Below are positions 53,213-61,165 of a DNA stretch of 64,000 bases, piece by piece. Made by a program: the position numbers and the translations under genes. Position 1 is the stretch's first letter. Each line of letters begins with the position of its first letter. The notes below the pieces were generated by a model, which saw only the letters and a program-made list of their open reading frames with translations, had not been told where the DNA came from and did not search any database. Source of the DNA: Winogradskyella arenosi (GTDB lineage: Bacteria > Bacteroidota > Bacteroidia > Flavobacteriales > Flavobacteriaceae); NCBI RefSeq assembly GCF_003337305.1, contig NZ_QPJO01000002.1, positions 620,001 to 684,000 of the forward strand. Direction: 5' to 3'.

Positions 53213-55039
53213 ATGTCTGAAAAAGAAACAAACCAAGCTGAAGTTGAAGCAACTGAAGCAGCAGCTCCAGTAATCTCTGAAGCACAAGCAAACCCAGAAA
53301 AATTCTTAAAAGAATTCGATTGGCACAATTACGAAGAAGGAATTGAGCAAGTAGCGGATACGAAATTAGAAGAATTTGAAAAATTAGTATCAGAAAATTT
53401 CGTTGACACTTTAGATGATGAAGTTGTAGAAGGTACTGTAATTACTATCACAGACCGTGATGCTATTATCGATATTAATGCAAAGTCGGAAGGTGTTATT
53501 TCACTTAACGAATTCCGTTACAACCCAAACCTAGCTGTAGGTGATAAAGTTGAAGTATTAATTGATGTTCGTGAAGATGCAACAGGTCAATTAGTATTAT
53601 CGCACAGAAAAGCACGTGTTATTAAAGCATGGGAACGTGTAAATAACGCACATGATACTGGTGAAATCGTAAACGGTTTTGTAAAATGCAGAACTAAAGG
53701 TGGTATGATCGTTGACGTATTTGGTATTGAAGCATTCTTACCAGGTTCTCAAATTGATGTGAAGCCTATTAGAGATTACGATCAGTATGTAAACAAAACT
53801 ATGGAGTTTAAAGTTGTGAAAATCAACCACGAATTCAAAAACATAGTTGTTTCTCATAAAGCTTTAATTGAAGCTGATATTGAAGAGCAAAAGAAAGAAA
53901 TCATTGGTCAATTAGAAAAAGGACAAGTCTTAGAAGGTATTGTGAAAAACATTACTTCTTACGGTGTGTTTATCGATTTAGGTGGCGTAGATGGTTTAGT
54001 TCATATTACAGATTTATCTTGGTCTCGTATCAACCATCCAAATGAGATTGTTGAGTTAGATCAGAAATTAAATGTTGTAATCCTTGATTTTGATGAAAAC
54101 AAATCAAGAATCCAATTAGGTCTTAAACAATTATCTAAGCATCCTTGGGAAGCTTTAGGTGAAAACGTAAAAGTTGGAGATAAAGTAAAAGGTAAAGTTG
54201 TCGTTATCGCTGATTACGGTGCTTTTGTTGAAGTAGAAGAAGGTGTTGAAGGATTAGTTCACGTAAGTGAAATGTCTTGGTCTACACACTTACGTTCAGC
54301 TCAAGACTTCGTATCTGTAGGAGATGAAATCGATGCTGTAATTTTAACTTTAGATAGAGAAGACAGAAAAATGTCTCTTGGTATTAAGCAATTAACGCCA
54401 GATCCATGGACTGATATCACTACGAAGTATCCTGTAGGTTCTAAGCATTCAGGTATTGTACGTAACTTTACAAACTTTGGTGTTTTTGTTGAATTAGAAG
54501 AAGGTATCGACGGATTAATTTATATCTCTGATTTATCTTGGACTAAGAAAATTAAGCACCCATCTGAGTTCTGTAACGTAGGAGATACTCTAGAAGTAGT
54601 AGTATTAGAATTAGATGTAGACGGACGTAAATTATCTTTAGGTCATAAACAAACTGAGGAAAACCCTTGGGATAAATATGAAACTGAATTTGCTTTAGGT
54701 ACAACTCATAAAGCTGCGATCACTGAGATGGTAGATAAAGGAGCTACAATTGATTTTAATGAAGATATCGTTGCTTTTGTTCCTGCACGTCACTTAGAGA
54801 AAGAAGATGGTTCTAAACTTGGTAAAGGTGAAGAAGCAGAATTCAAGATCATTGAATTTAATAAAGAATTCAAACGTGTAGTAGCATCTCATACTGCAAT
54901 CTTTAGAGAAGAAGAAGCTAAAATCGTTAAGCAAGCTGTGAAAAAAGCAGAAGCTCAAGCGGCAGAAGCTAAACCTACTTTAGGTGATGCAAATGATGCT
55001 TTACAAGCACTTAAAGATAAAATGGACGGGAAAAAATAA
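53213..55039 (+). CDS. rpsA: 30S ribosomal protein S1
   Basis: 608 residues. Binds mRNA and brings it to the small ribosomal subunit. An acidic N-terminal leader (EKETNQAEVEATEAAAPV) is followed by several S1 (OB-fold) domains of about 70-85 residues, with the best copies near 240-310 and 325-400 (VLEGIVKNITSYGVFIDLGGVDGLVHITDLSW; split here as VLEGIVKNITSYGVFIDLG and VDGLVHITDLSW). A Lys/Ala-rich tail ends it. Translation in Bacteroidota depends little on Shine-Dalgarno pairing. The leader carries a stem-loop. Confidence 0.97.
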   Translation: MSEKETNQAEVEATEAAAPVISEAQANPEKFLKEFDWHNYEEGIEQVADTKLEEFEKLVSENFVDTLDDEVVEGTVITITDRDAIIDINAKSEGVISLNEFRYNPNLAVGDKVEVLIDVREDATGQLVLSHRKARVIKAWERVNNAHDTGEIVNGFVKCRTKGGMIVDVFGIEAFLPGSQIDVKPIRDYDQYVNKTMEFKVVKINHEFKNIVVSHKALIEADIEEQKKEIIGQLEKGQVLEGIVKNITSYGVFIDLGGVDGLVHITDLSWSRINHPNEIVELDQKLNVVILDFDENKSRIQLGLKQLSKHPWEALGENVKVGDKVKGKVVVIADYGAFVEVEEGVEGLVHVSEMSWSTHLRSAQDFVSVGDEIDAVILTLDREDRKMSLGIKQLTPDPWTDITTKYPVGSKHSGIVRNFTNFGVFVELEEGIDGLIYISDLSWTKKIKHPSEFCNVGDTLEVVVLELDVDGRKLSLGHKQTEENPWDKYETEFALGTTHKAAITEMVDKGATIDFNEDIVAFVPARHLEKEDGSKLGKGEEAEFKIIEFNKEFKRVVASHTAIFREEEAKIVKQAVKKAEAQAAEAKPTLGDANDALQALKDKMDGKK

Positions 55040-55097
55040 TTCCTTTTTTCGCAACACCGAGCTTTAGTTTGGTGGTAAAGAAAAACCATTAATTATA

Positions 55098-55132
55098 TAA
55101 AAGCCTCTCTATTTTTAGAGAGGCTTTTTTTT
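55098..55132 (+). terminator. Terminator after rpsA
   Basis: AAAAGCCTCTCTA (about 55098-55110) pairs with TAGAGAGGCTTTT (55115-55127 region), loop TTTT, then a long T tract. Confidence 0.95.
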
Positions 55133-55343
55133 ATGCCCTTATTTTAAGAACTAGTACAAAACCTATAACGCTATGTAAATTTTCTAAAACTAATCGCAAC
55201 ACTATACAAGGTCTTAATTAAGAGCCTTCTAGAATGAGGTGGCTTTCCTTTCGGTTATAATGAGAGTTGATTTCTTCATTACAACTGGAATACGATACGG
55301 TGTTCTTCTCAAAATTCACTGCCGAAAGAGCTTAAAATATCCC

Positions 55344-55373
55344 TTGTAAACAAATATATTTACCTTAACTTTG
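55344..55373 (+). promoter_or_regulatory. Promoter of pyrR
   Basis: TTG (55344-55346), 19 nt, TAACTTTG (55366-55373). The start point near 55380 leaves almost no leader for the ATG at 55383 but about 18 nt for the ATG at 55398, which supports the latter as the start. Confidence 0.6.
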
Positions 55374-55397
55374 TAAACCATAATGCTAGGAAACGAT

Positions 55398-55937
55398 ATG
55401 AGTCAAAAAGTTTTACTTAACTCTAAAGAAGTCAATATTACCCTTCACCGATTGGCTTGTCAACTCATTGAAAATCATGATGATTTTTCTGAAACGGTAT
55501 TAATCGGTATTCAACCACGCGGAAAATACTTAGCCGATCGATTAGCTAAAATGCTTAGTGATGACTATAAGATCAAGGATATTCAACTCGGACATTTAGA
55601 CATTACCTTTTTTAGAGACGACTTTAGACGCGGTGACAAACCTTTAGAGGCCAATACCACCAGCATCAATTTTATTGTAGAAGATAAAAATGTTGTTTTT
55701 ATAGACGACGTATTATATACAGGTAGAAGTATACGATCTGCCCTTACCGCCATTCAGTCCTTTGGACGTCCAAAAGATATAGAATTACTAACCTTAATAG
55801 ATAGACGTTTTAGTAGACACTTGCCTATACAACCTAATTATAGAGGCCGGCAAGTCGATGCTATAGACAACCAAAAGGTTATTGTAAAATGGCAAGAGAA
55901 TGATGGGGAAGATGCCGTGTACTTGGTAGATAAATAA
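55398..55937 (+). CDS. pyrR: Pyrimidine operon regulator / uracil phosphoribosyltransferase PyrR
   Basis: 179 residues from the ATG at 55398 (MSQKVLLNSKEVNITLHRLA, the usual start; a 5-codon longer form from 55383 would have almost no leader). PRPP-binding motif VVFIDDVLYTGRSIRSAL, with LIGIQPRGKYLADRLA upstream. In Gram-positives PyrR binds pyr mRNA and attenuates transcription; the sequence cannot say whether that holds here, but the hairpin between pyrR and pyrB is a possible target. Followed by pyrB (126 bp gap). Confidence 0.94.
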   Translation: MSQKVLLNSKEVNITLHRLACQLIENHDDFSETVLIGIQPRGKYLADRLAKMLSDDYKIKDIQLGHLDITFFRDDFRRGDKPLEANTTSINFIVEDKNVVFIDDVLYTGRSIRSALTAIQSFGRPKDIELLTLIDRRFSRHLPIQPNYRGRQVDAIDNQKVIVKWQENDGEDAVYLVDK

Positions 55938-55968
55938 AACCGATCATGATGTTGATAGAACAGACGCT

Positions 55969-55980
55969 GTAAATCAACAT
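55969..55980 (+). other. Right arm of the pyrR-pyrB intergenic hairpin
   Basis: ATGTTGAT (55949-55956) pairs perfectly with ATCAACAT (55973-55980), and ACAG (55960-55963) with CTGT (55967-55970) stacks inside. The hairpin covers 55949-55980, begins 12 bp after the pyrR stop and lies 84 bp before the pyrB ATG. There is no T tract behind it, so it is not a simple terminator. Confidence 0.6.
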
Positions 55981-56063
55981 GGGATTTAGAATTAAGACAA
56001 ACATAAAAGTAAATTGCTAAGGACCTATAACTAAGGCTCACTAGCTAATAAAGACTGAAAGAA

Positions 56064-56993
56064 ATGAGCGAATTAAGTGTCAATCACTTATTAGGAATTA
56101 AATATCTTACTAAAGAAGATATCGATCTTATTTTTGAAACCGCAGATCAGTTTAAGGAAGTCATCAATAGACCTATTAAAAAGGTGCCTTCTCTAAGAGA
56201 TATTACCATTGCCAATCTGTTTTTTGAAAATTCAACACGAACAAAATTATCTTTTGAATTAGCTGAAAAGCGACTTTCAGCAGATGTGATTAATTTTTCG
56301 GCGTCTCAATCTTCAGTTAAAAAAGGAGAAACCTTAATAGACACCGTAAATAATATCTTATCTATGAAAGTAGATATGGTGGTGATGCGGCATCCTAATC
56401 CTGGCGCAGGGGTGTTTTTGTCTAAACATGTGAATGCCAGTATTGTCAATGCCGGTGATGGTGCTCACGAGCATCCTACACAGGCCTTATTAGATTCGTA
56501 TTCTATAAGAGAAAAATTAGGGACTGTAAAAGGTAAAAAAGTCGTTATTGTTGGTGATATTTTACACAGTAGGGTAGCACTTTCAAATATTTACGCCCTG
56601 CAGTTGCAAGGTGCAGAAGTGATGGTTTGTGGTCCTCAAACCTTACTTCCTAAATATATCAAAGATTTAGGGGTTAAAGTAGAGACCAATTTAAAGAAAG
56701 CCTTAGAGTGGTGTGATGTGGCTAATATGCTTCGTGTACAAAACGAACGTATGGATATTAGTTATTTTCCTTCAACAAGAGAATATACACAACAATTTGG
56801 CGTTAATAAAGAACTATTAGATAGCCTTAATAAAGAGATTGTTATTATGCATCCCGGCCCAATAAACCGTGGTGTAGAAATTACAAGTGATGTTGCAGAT
56901 TCTAAACAAGCTATTATTCTCAATCAAGTAGAAAATGGAGTAGCGGTTAGGATGGCTGTAATTTATCTTTTGGCGTCTAAAATAAAACAATAG
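56064..56993 (+). CDS. pyrB: Aspartate carbamoyltransferase catalytic subunit
   Basis: 309 residues. Second step of pyrimidine synthesis, joining carbamoyl phosphate and aspartate. Carbamoyl-phosphate motif FFENSTRTKLSFE, then MRHPNPGAG, HEHPTQALLDSY, GDILHSRVALSN and HPGPINRGVEI with catalytic and substrate residues intact. No pyrI gene follows, so it is the unregulated trimeric form or regulated by PyrR. Next gene starts 3 bp on. Confidence 0.96.
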   Translation: MSELSVNHLLGIKYLTKEDIDLIFETADQFKEVINRPIKKVPSLRDITIANLFFENSTRTKLSFELAEKRLSADVINFSASQSSVKKGETLIDTVNNILSMKVDMVVMRHPNPGAGVFLSKHVNASIVNAGDGAHEHPTQALLDSYSIREKLGTVKGKKVVIVGDILHSRVALSNIYALQLQGAEVMVCGPQTLLPKYIKDLGVKVETNLKKALEWCDVANMLRVQNERMDISYFPSTREYTQQFGVNKELLDSLNKEIVIMHPGPINRGVEITSDVADSKQAIILNQVENGVAVRMAVIYLLASKIKQ

Positions 56994-56996
56994 ATT

Positions 56997-57329
56997 ATGA
57001 TTATAGATAGAGACGGTAACACTACCATTATTACACAAGAAACAGCTTCAGTTAAAACCTTAGTTAGTAATATTGAAGCGGCATATGATACCCATAAAAA
57101 TTATCATCTCATCATTAAATTATCGAGTTTAGAACAGGTCGCTTTAGAAGAGGTGGTAGAGTTTTTACGTTTAAGTAATAACCACAGAGCCGATAAAAAG
57201 AGTTTTGTTATTGTATCTGAAAAAGTAGACCTAGATCTTGTTCCTGTAGAAATGGTTGTAGTACCGACACTACAAGAAGCTTACGATATCATTGAAATGG
57301 AAGATATTGAGCGCGACTTAGGATTCTAA
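56997..57329 (+). CDS. Small protein, STAS-like
   Basis: 110 residues, cytoplasmic. The alternation of hydrophobic strands and helices (VSNIEAAYDTHKNYHLIIKLSSLEQVALEEVVEFLRLSNNHRADKK, given here only as a region) fits a STAS-type sulfate transporter/anti-anti-sigma fold by eye, but the conserved phosphorylated Ser is not obvious. It is 3 bp from pyrB and 59 bp before rnz, so these three are likely one unit. Function unknown. Confidence 0.75.
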   Translation: MIIDRDGNTTIITQETASVKTLVSNIEAAYDTHKNYHLIIKLSSLEQVALEEVVEFLRLSNNHRADKKSFVIVSEKVDLDLVPVEMVVVPTLQEAYDIIEMEDIERDLGF

Positions 57330-57388
57330 ATTCTTCTTTAAGGAGATGACTCTAAAAGTTTGTTCCCTATAATCCTTTACCTGTATCA

Positions 57389-58297
57389 ATGAAACTAACA
57401 ATTCTAGGTTGCCATAGCGCAACACCACGGACCAATACCAATCCCACAGCTCAGATTCTTGAAATAAAAAACCATATGTTTCTTATTGATTGTGGCGAAG
57501 GTACTCAAGTAGAATTAAGGAGGAATAAGGTAAAATTTTCACGGGTTAAGCATATATTTATTTCTCATTTGCATGGCGATCATTACTTTGGTTTAATTGG
57601 TTTAGTGAATACCTTTAGTTTGCTAAATCGTGAAACTGAATTGCACATCTATGCGCCCAAAGGTTTAAAAGAGGTGATAACCTTACAGATGAAATTGTCT
57701 GGGAGTTGGACCAATTATCCGTTAATATTTCATGAATTAAGTTCTAAAGCGTCTGAGTTAATCTACGAAGATGATAAAGTAGAGGTGTATACCATTCCTT
57801 TAAAGCATCGTATTTATACCAATGGTTTTCTATTTAATGAAAAGGAAAATGAGCGAAAACTAGATATTAATTTGGTCAGAGAAGCCAATATTGATGTCGC
57901 CTACTACCGAAAGTTAAAACAAGGTTTTGATGTGGTTAACGAAGATGGTGTTTTAATAAGTAATGCTAAAGTAACCAAAGATGCGGTGCCACCTAAGAGT
58001 TACGCTTATTGTAGTGATACGGCTTACCATGAGGCCATCGTGCCGCTGATTAAAAAAAGTACGGTTTTGTATCATGAATCGACATTCTTAGAGAAAAACG
58101 AAAAACTATGTCTGCCTACACGCCATAGTACGGCAAAACAAGCGGCTACAATCGCTAAAAAAGCCGAAGTAGAGACTTTAATCCTAGGGCATTATTCAAC
58201 CCGTTATAATGGTTATGAGGATTTTAAAACGGAGGCGCAAACGGTTTTTGAAAATGTTGTTCTGGCAAAAGACGGAAAGGTCTTTAACTTTGATTAA
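57389..58297 (+). CDS. rnz: Ribonuclease Z
   Basis: 302 residues. Zinc beta-lactamase-fold nuclease that trims tRNA 3' ends. Zinc motif SHLHGDHYFGLIG, N-terminal CGEGTQVELRR, YCSDTAYHEAI and the HSTAKQAATIAKKAEVETLILGHYSTRY end with His/Asp ligands intact. The start at 57389 follows 59 bp of spacer with no terminator. Its last 14 bp overlap the convergent gene on the minus strand. Confidence 0.94.
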   Translation: MKLTILGCHSATPRTNTNPTAQILEIKNHMFLIDCGEGTQVELRRNKVKFSRVKHIFISHLHGDHYFGLIGLVNTFSLLNRETELHIYAPKGLKEVITLQMKLSGSWTNYPLIFHELSSKASELIYEDDKVEVYTIPLKHRIYTNGFLFNEKENERKLDINLVREANIDVAYYRKLKQGFDVVNEDGVLISNAKVTKDAVPPKSYAYCSDTAYHEAIVPLIKKSTVLYHESTFLEKNEKLCLPTRHSTAKQAATIAKKAEVETLILGHYSTRYNGYEDFKTEAQTVFENVVLAKDGKVFNFD

Positions 58298-58703
58298 ATT
58301 CTCGTAATTGCAACATCCAATCAATAGCTTCTTCCAAGCTACGACATCGCTTTAAACTTTTACTGAAAAATTGTTTTTCTAAAGAAGCATTCAGATAACT
58401 GAAATCGGAATAGGTGACAATTGCCGAGGCGAGAAAGGTATCATACTCATTATTAAAGTCCACCCACAATTGCGGATCAAAAGAATAAGAATTGTAACGA
58501 TTGGCAATATATCCAACCTGTATTTTTTTGTCTATGAGTGCACTAAATTTGGTGACTAATTCTCCGGCGATCTCATAATTAACATGAACACCTTCATTAA
58601 ATTCTGATAATAAGAACCGTTCCGTGAGGTAAACCGTTCCGAATGAGAAACACACTTTTTTATATTCCAAAAGGTCGGAATATTTACTGTCTTCAAACTT
58701 CAT
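58284..58703 (-). CDS. Hypothetical protein, convergent with rnz
   Basis: 139 residues, no signal peptide or membrane helix. The alternating pattern (CFSFGTVYLTERFLLSEFNEGVHVNYEIAGEL, region about 17-50) hints at a STAS/SpoIIAA-like fold. I cannot name a family. Its 3' end overlaps rnz by 14 bp, so the two transcripts are antisense at their ends. Its upstream neighbour is divergent pdxH. Confidence 0.7.
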   Translation of the reverse strand: MKFEDSKYSDLLEYKKVCFSFGTVYLTERFLLSEFNEGVHVNYEIAGELVTKFSALIDKKIQVGYIANRYNSYSFDPQLWVDFNNEYDTFLASAIVTYSDFSYLNASLEKQFFSKSLKRCRSLEEAIDWMLQLREFNQS

Positions 58704-58785
58704 TTATAGGGATTAATGCTTAAATTTATGGGTAAAATATTAATTGTAGAAATATTTTTTTAAGAAAAATATAAATTTAATTGTA

Positions 58786-59433
58786 ATGAATACAGACCTA
58801 GGTAATTATAGAAAATCTTACGAGAAACAAGAACTTTTAGAAGCCTTCATTGGAGATAATCCTATGGAATTATTTCAGAAATGGTTTTATGAGGTCGATC
58901 AGAATTTTGATGTGGAAGAAGCCAATGCGATGACGGTGTCTACAATAGGTCTAGATGGCTTTCCAAAAAGTAGAGTAGTGCTGCTTAAAAAATATACTTA
59001 TGAGGGGTTTATTTTCTATACCAATTATAACAGTGAAAAAGGAAAAGCGATTGTAGCAAATCCGAATGTTTGTATTTCTTTTTTCTGGCCTTCAGCCGAA
59101 CGGCAAATTATTATTAAAGGGAAAGCTGAAAAGATTTCAGAAAACTTAAGTGATGGCTATTTTGAATCCCGTCCGCGTGGCAGCCAATTAGGCGCCTTAG
59201 TCTCCCATCAGAGTGAAGTGGTAAAAGACCGCTCTGAGTTAGAGAACCAACTAAAGGCCTTAGAGAAAGCCTATGAAGGCAAAACCATAGAACGTCCTAA
59301 ACATTGGGGTGGATTTATAGTAAAACCTGTAGAAATGGAATTTTGGCAAGGACGTCCTAATCGTTTGCACGATAGAATTCGCTTTCAATTGCAAGAAGAT
59401 TACAATTGGAAAATAGACCGATTAGCCCCTTAA
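58786..59433 (+). CDS. pdxH: Pyridoxine/pyridoxamine 5'-phosphate oxidase
   Basis: 215 residues, usual length. FMN-dependent last step to pyridoxal phosphate. Motifs: MTVSTIGLDGFPKSRVVLLK, IFYTNYNSEKGKAI, NPNVCISFFWPSAERQI, ESRPRGSQLGALVSHQS and the end EFWQGRPNRLHDRIRF..WKIDRLAP, which is the family C-terminal signature. Monocistronic. Confidence 0.97.
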   Translation: MNTDLGNYRKSYEKQELLEAFIGDNPMELFQKWFYEVDQNFDVEEANAMTVSTIGLDGFPKSRVVLLKKYTYEGFIFYTNYNSEKGKAIVANPNVCISFFWPSAERQIIIKGKAEKISENLSDGYFESRPRGSQLGALVSHQSEVVKDRSELENQLKALEKAYEGKTIERPKHWGGFIVKPVEMEFWQGRPNRLHDRIRFQLQEDYNWKIDRLAP

Positions 59434-59617
59434 ATTAGAAGTTAAAAATGAGCAGCGTCAGTTTTTATATATTTCCGATGAAATGCATGATTTTGACGCT
59501 GTAATTCATTTTTTTTGACAGAGAAAGTGTATTTCATCGATTATTTGCATGAAAAGACGATAAAATGCACGTTGTTTATCGATTTTAACATTTTATTAAC
59601 AGTTTAGCTCAGATGTG

Positions 59618-59651
59618 AGGTTAATTTAGCAGTCCCAAACCTAATTAACCT
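59618..59651 (+). promoter_or_regulatory. Inverted repeat before the CAP-domain gene
   Basis: AGGTTAATT (59618-59626) and AATTAACCT (59643-59651) are perfect 9-bp arms 16 nt apart, ending 5 bp before the ATG at 59657. It could be an operator or an mRNA hairpin at the start region. The area upstream (59479-59570) also has ATGCAT/TTTGCAT-type motifs. Confidence 0.4.
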
Positions 59652-59656
59652 ACATT

Positions 59657-60154
59657 ATGAAAATTACTAAACTACTGCCTTTCGTGGCTGTTTTCGCCCT
59701 ACTTAGTATTACTTCTTGTGCAACTGATGCTGCAGATGACGCTTCTTTAAACGCTATTGAAGTTCCTGTTGCTCCTGATGCCAAAGAGATTGAAATTGAA
59801 ATCATGGAGCTTATTAATGCGTATAGGATTAATGAAGGTTTAAATACGTTAACAAATAATACAACGGTAAAAGCGGTTGCTTCTACACATACGGAGTATA
59901 TGATTGAAGTAAATAACGTTTCTCACGATAACTTCTTTTTAAGAAAACAAAGTTTACAAGCAAATGCCGATGCAGATGTGGTTTCAGAAAATGTAGCCTA
60001 TGGTTTTAGCTCTGCAGAATCTGTAGTTAACGCTTGGATTGCAAGCCCTGGACATAGAGATAATATTGTCGGAGATTACACGGATTTTGATGTGTCTGCA
60101 GAACAGAATAGTAACGGAAAATGGTATTTTACCAATATGTTTATTAAACGATAA
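59657..60154 (+). CDS. CAP-domain (SCP/PR1) lipoprotein
   Basis: 165 residues. Lipoprotein signal peptide (FALLSITSC) with A-T-D-A-A-D-D behind the Cys. A CAP domain follows (about 45-160): INAYRINEGLNTLTNNT, VASTHTEYMIEVNNVSHDNFF, SENVAYGFSSAESVVNAWIASPGHRDNI and WYFTNMF, the SCP/YkwD form. Bacterial members are secreted or surface proteins of mostly unknown function. Its terminator is probably the hairpin at 60309-60342. Confidence 0.9.
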   Translation: MKITKLLPFVAVFALLSITSCATDAADDASLNAIEVPVAPDAKEIEIEIMELINAYRINEGLNTLTNNTTVKAVASTHTEYMIEVNNVSHDNFFLRKQSLQANADADVVSENVAYGFSSAESVVNAWIASPGHRDNIVGDYTDFDVSAEQNSNGKWYFTNMFIKR

Positions 60155-60308
60155 GCATTTCCCTTTAGGTTGTAGTAAACGAAGAGATTGTAATAAATCG
60201 TTTTGAATTATAGACTCCAGGAGTATCCGTTAAGTGATGCGTTGAAACTCTAAAGTCTTAAAGCGTCAATTTTTTTAGATATAATAATGGGTCTTAGACT
60301 CTATTTAG

Positions 60309-60342
60309 AAAGTATAGAATTTAATATTCTATACTTTTTTTT
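60309..60342 (+). terminator. Terminator 155 bp after the CAP-domain gene
   Basis: AAAGTATAGAAT (60309-60320) pairs perfectly with ATTCTATACTTT (60326-60337), loop TTAAT, followed by T residues to 60342. Confidence 0.9.
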
Positions 60343-60356
60343 GTTTAATAGCTTTG

Positions 60357-60445
60357 GTATAAGCATATCATTTAACGTAGAGCGAGCGTTAATGTGTTTC
60401 CTTTTAGTAGTGAAGGATAAAAGCCGTCTAAGAGGCTTTTCTTTT
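60357..60445 (+). ncRNA. Candidate small RNA between two terminator hairpins
   Basis: A stretch of about 85 nt that starts behind a TAGCTTTG element (60349-60356, full TAnnTTTG match) and ends with the hairpin AAAAGCC (60419-60425)/GGCTTTT (60434-60440) and CTTTT. An internal hairpin CATTTAACG (60369-60377)/CGTTAATG (60387-60394) has one bulged base. No ORF of note inside and no -33 element, so it could also be a second terminator only. Confidence 0.3.
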
Positions 60446-61102
60446 AGAGGTGATATTAGTATTCTTTTTAAGTTTAACTAATCTTATAAGCCTATTTAAA
60501 AGTCTTATGCCGTTAGAGTAGGGGGTGCTCATAGGTGTTTTTCTATATGTCATAGTTCTGTAACGGGATTTTGAATATACCGTCATCACTCCTCTCATTC
60601 CGGATTTTATAGCCTACCCCATGTAAATCTTGAATTTCTTTAGGGAATTAAAATACAGGACTGGATTTACAATGGTCTTACCTGAAATGATTGATTAGTT
60701 TATAAGGCGCATAAGGAATTTAAACCCGAGAATAATTGAAGGTTTAATTGAGAAATGGATACCATTAAATATGAAGTCACGACTATAAAAAAAAAGTCTA
60801 AAAATTCCATAGCATGAAAAAAAACATAGACGAACACTTTTTGTAAGGAGTTATTATATCACTACTAACGGACGGCCATTCCTGCGGAATATGCTTACTC
60901 TGTTTTATTTCTTAAGTTAGATACGTAACCATAGAACGAATCATGAACTATCGTCTTATAGATTTTAAGTTAAATAGGGTTATATGGCTATGATGGTTTT
61001 TAAGCTGACGAGAATAAGGGGGGGAGATCGATTGGGCTAGGTCGTAGAATTTTGACGCTAATGGGCCTTTAAGATTCGTTTATAACTATCTCTTATAAAA
61101 AC

Positions 61103-61137
61103 AAAAAAGCAAACTCATTTTTGAGTTTGCTTTTTCT
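61103..61137 (-). terminator. Terminator of the porP/ompA unit (minus strand)
   Basis: AAAAAGCAAACTCA (61104-61117) pairs with TGAGTTTGCTTTTT (61122-61135); the A tract at 61103-61108 is the U tract on the minus strand. It ends the transcript of the OmpA-type gene whose stop is 29 bp away. Confidence 0.9.
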
Positions 61138-61165
61138 CTTAGTATAAGCCTTATAGTTAGGAGAC

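Larger units (their letters stand above)
55040..55382. other. Gene-free region between rpsA and pyrR
   Basis: 343 bp. It holds the rpsA terminator (55098-55132) and the pyrR promoter (55344-55373). The stretch between, 55133-55343, has no gene or structure that I can support. Confidence 0.6.
60155..61165. other. 1-kb gene-poor region
   Basis: 1011 bp without a supported gene. It holds two tandem terminator-like hairpins (60309-60342 and 60419-60445) with a short RNA candidate between, and the minus-strand terminator (61103-61137) at its right end. From 60446 to 61100 I see only AT-rich, stop-rich sequence with a run of seven G at 61018-61024, possibly decayed coding DNA. No transposase motif was recognised. 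Confidence 0.6.

Noticed and set aside
60287-60481. 64-residue hydrophobic ORF on the plus strand
   Set aside because: It runs through a perfect terminator hairpin and a second one, has no start context and no family resemblance; it is chance ORF.
61015-61060. GATCGATTGGGCTAGG stretch as possible tRNA remnant
   Set aside because: No cloverleaf or T-loop GTTCGA motif around it; no tRNA could be folded.
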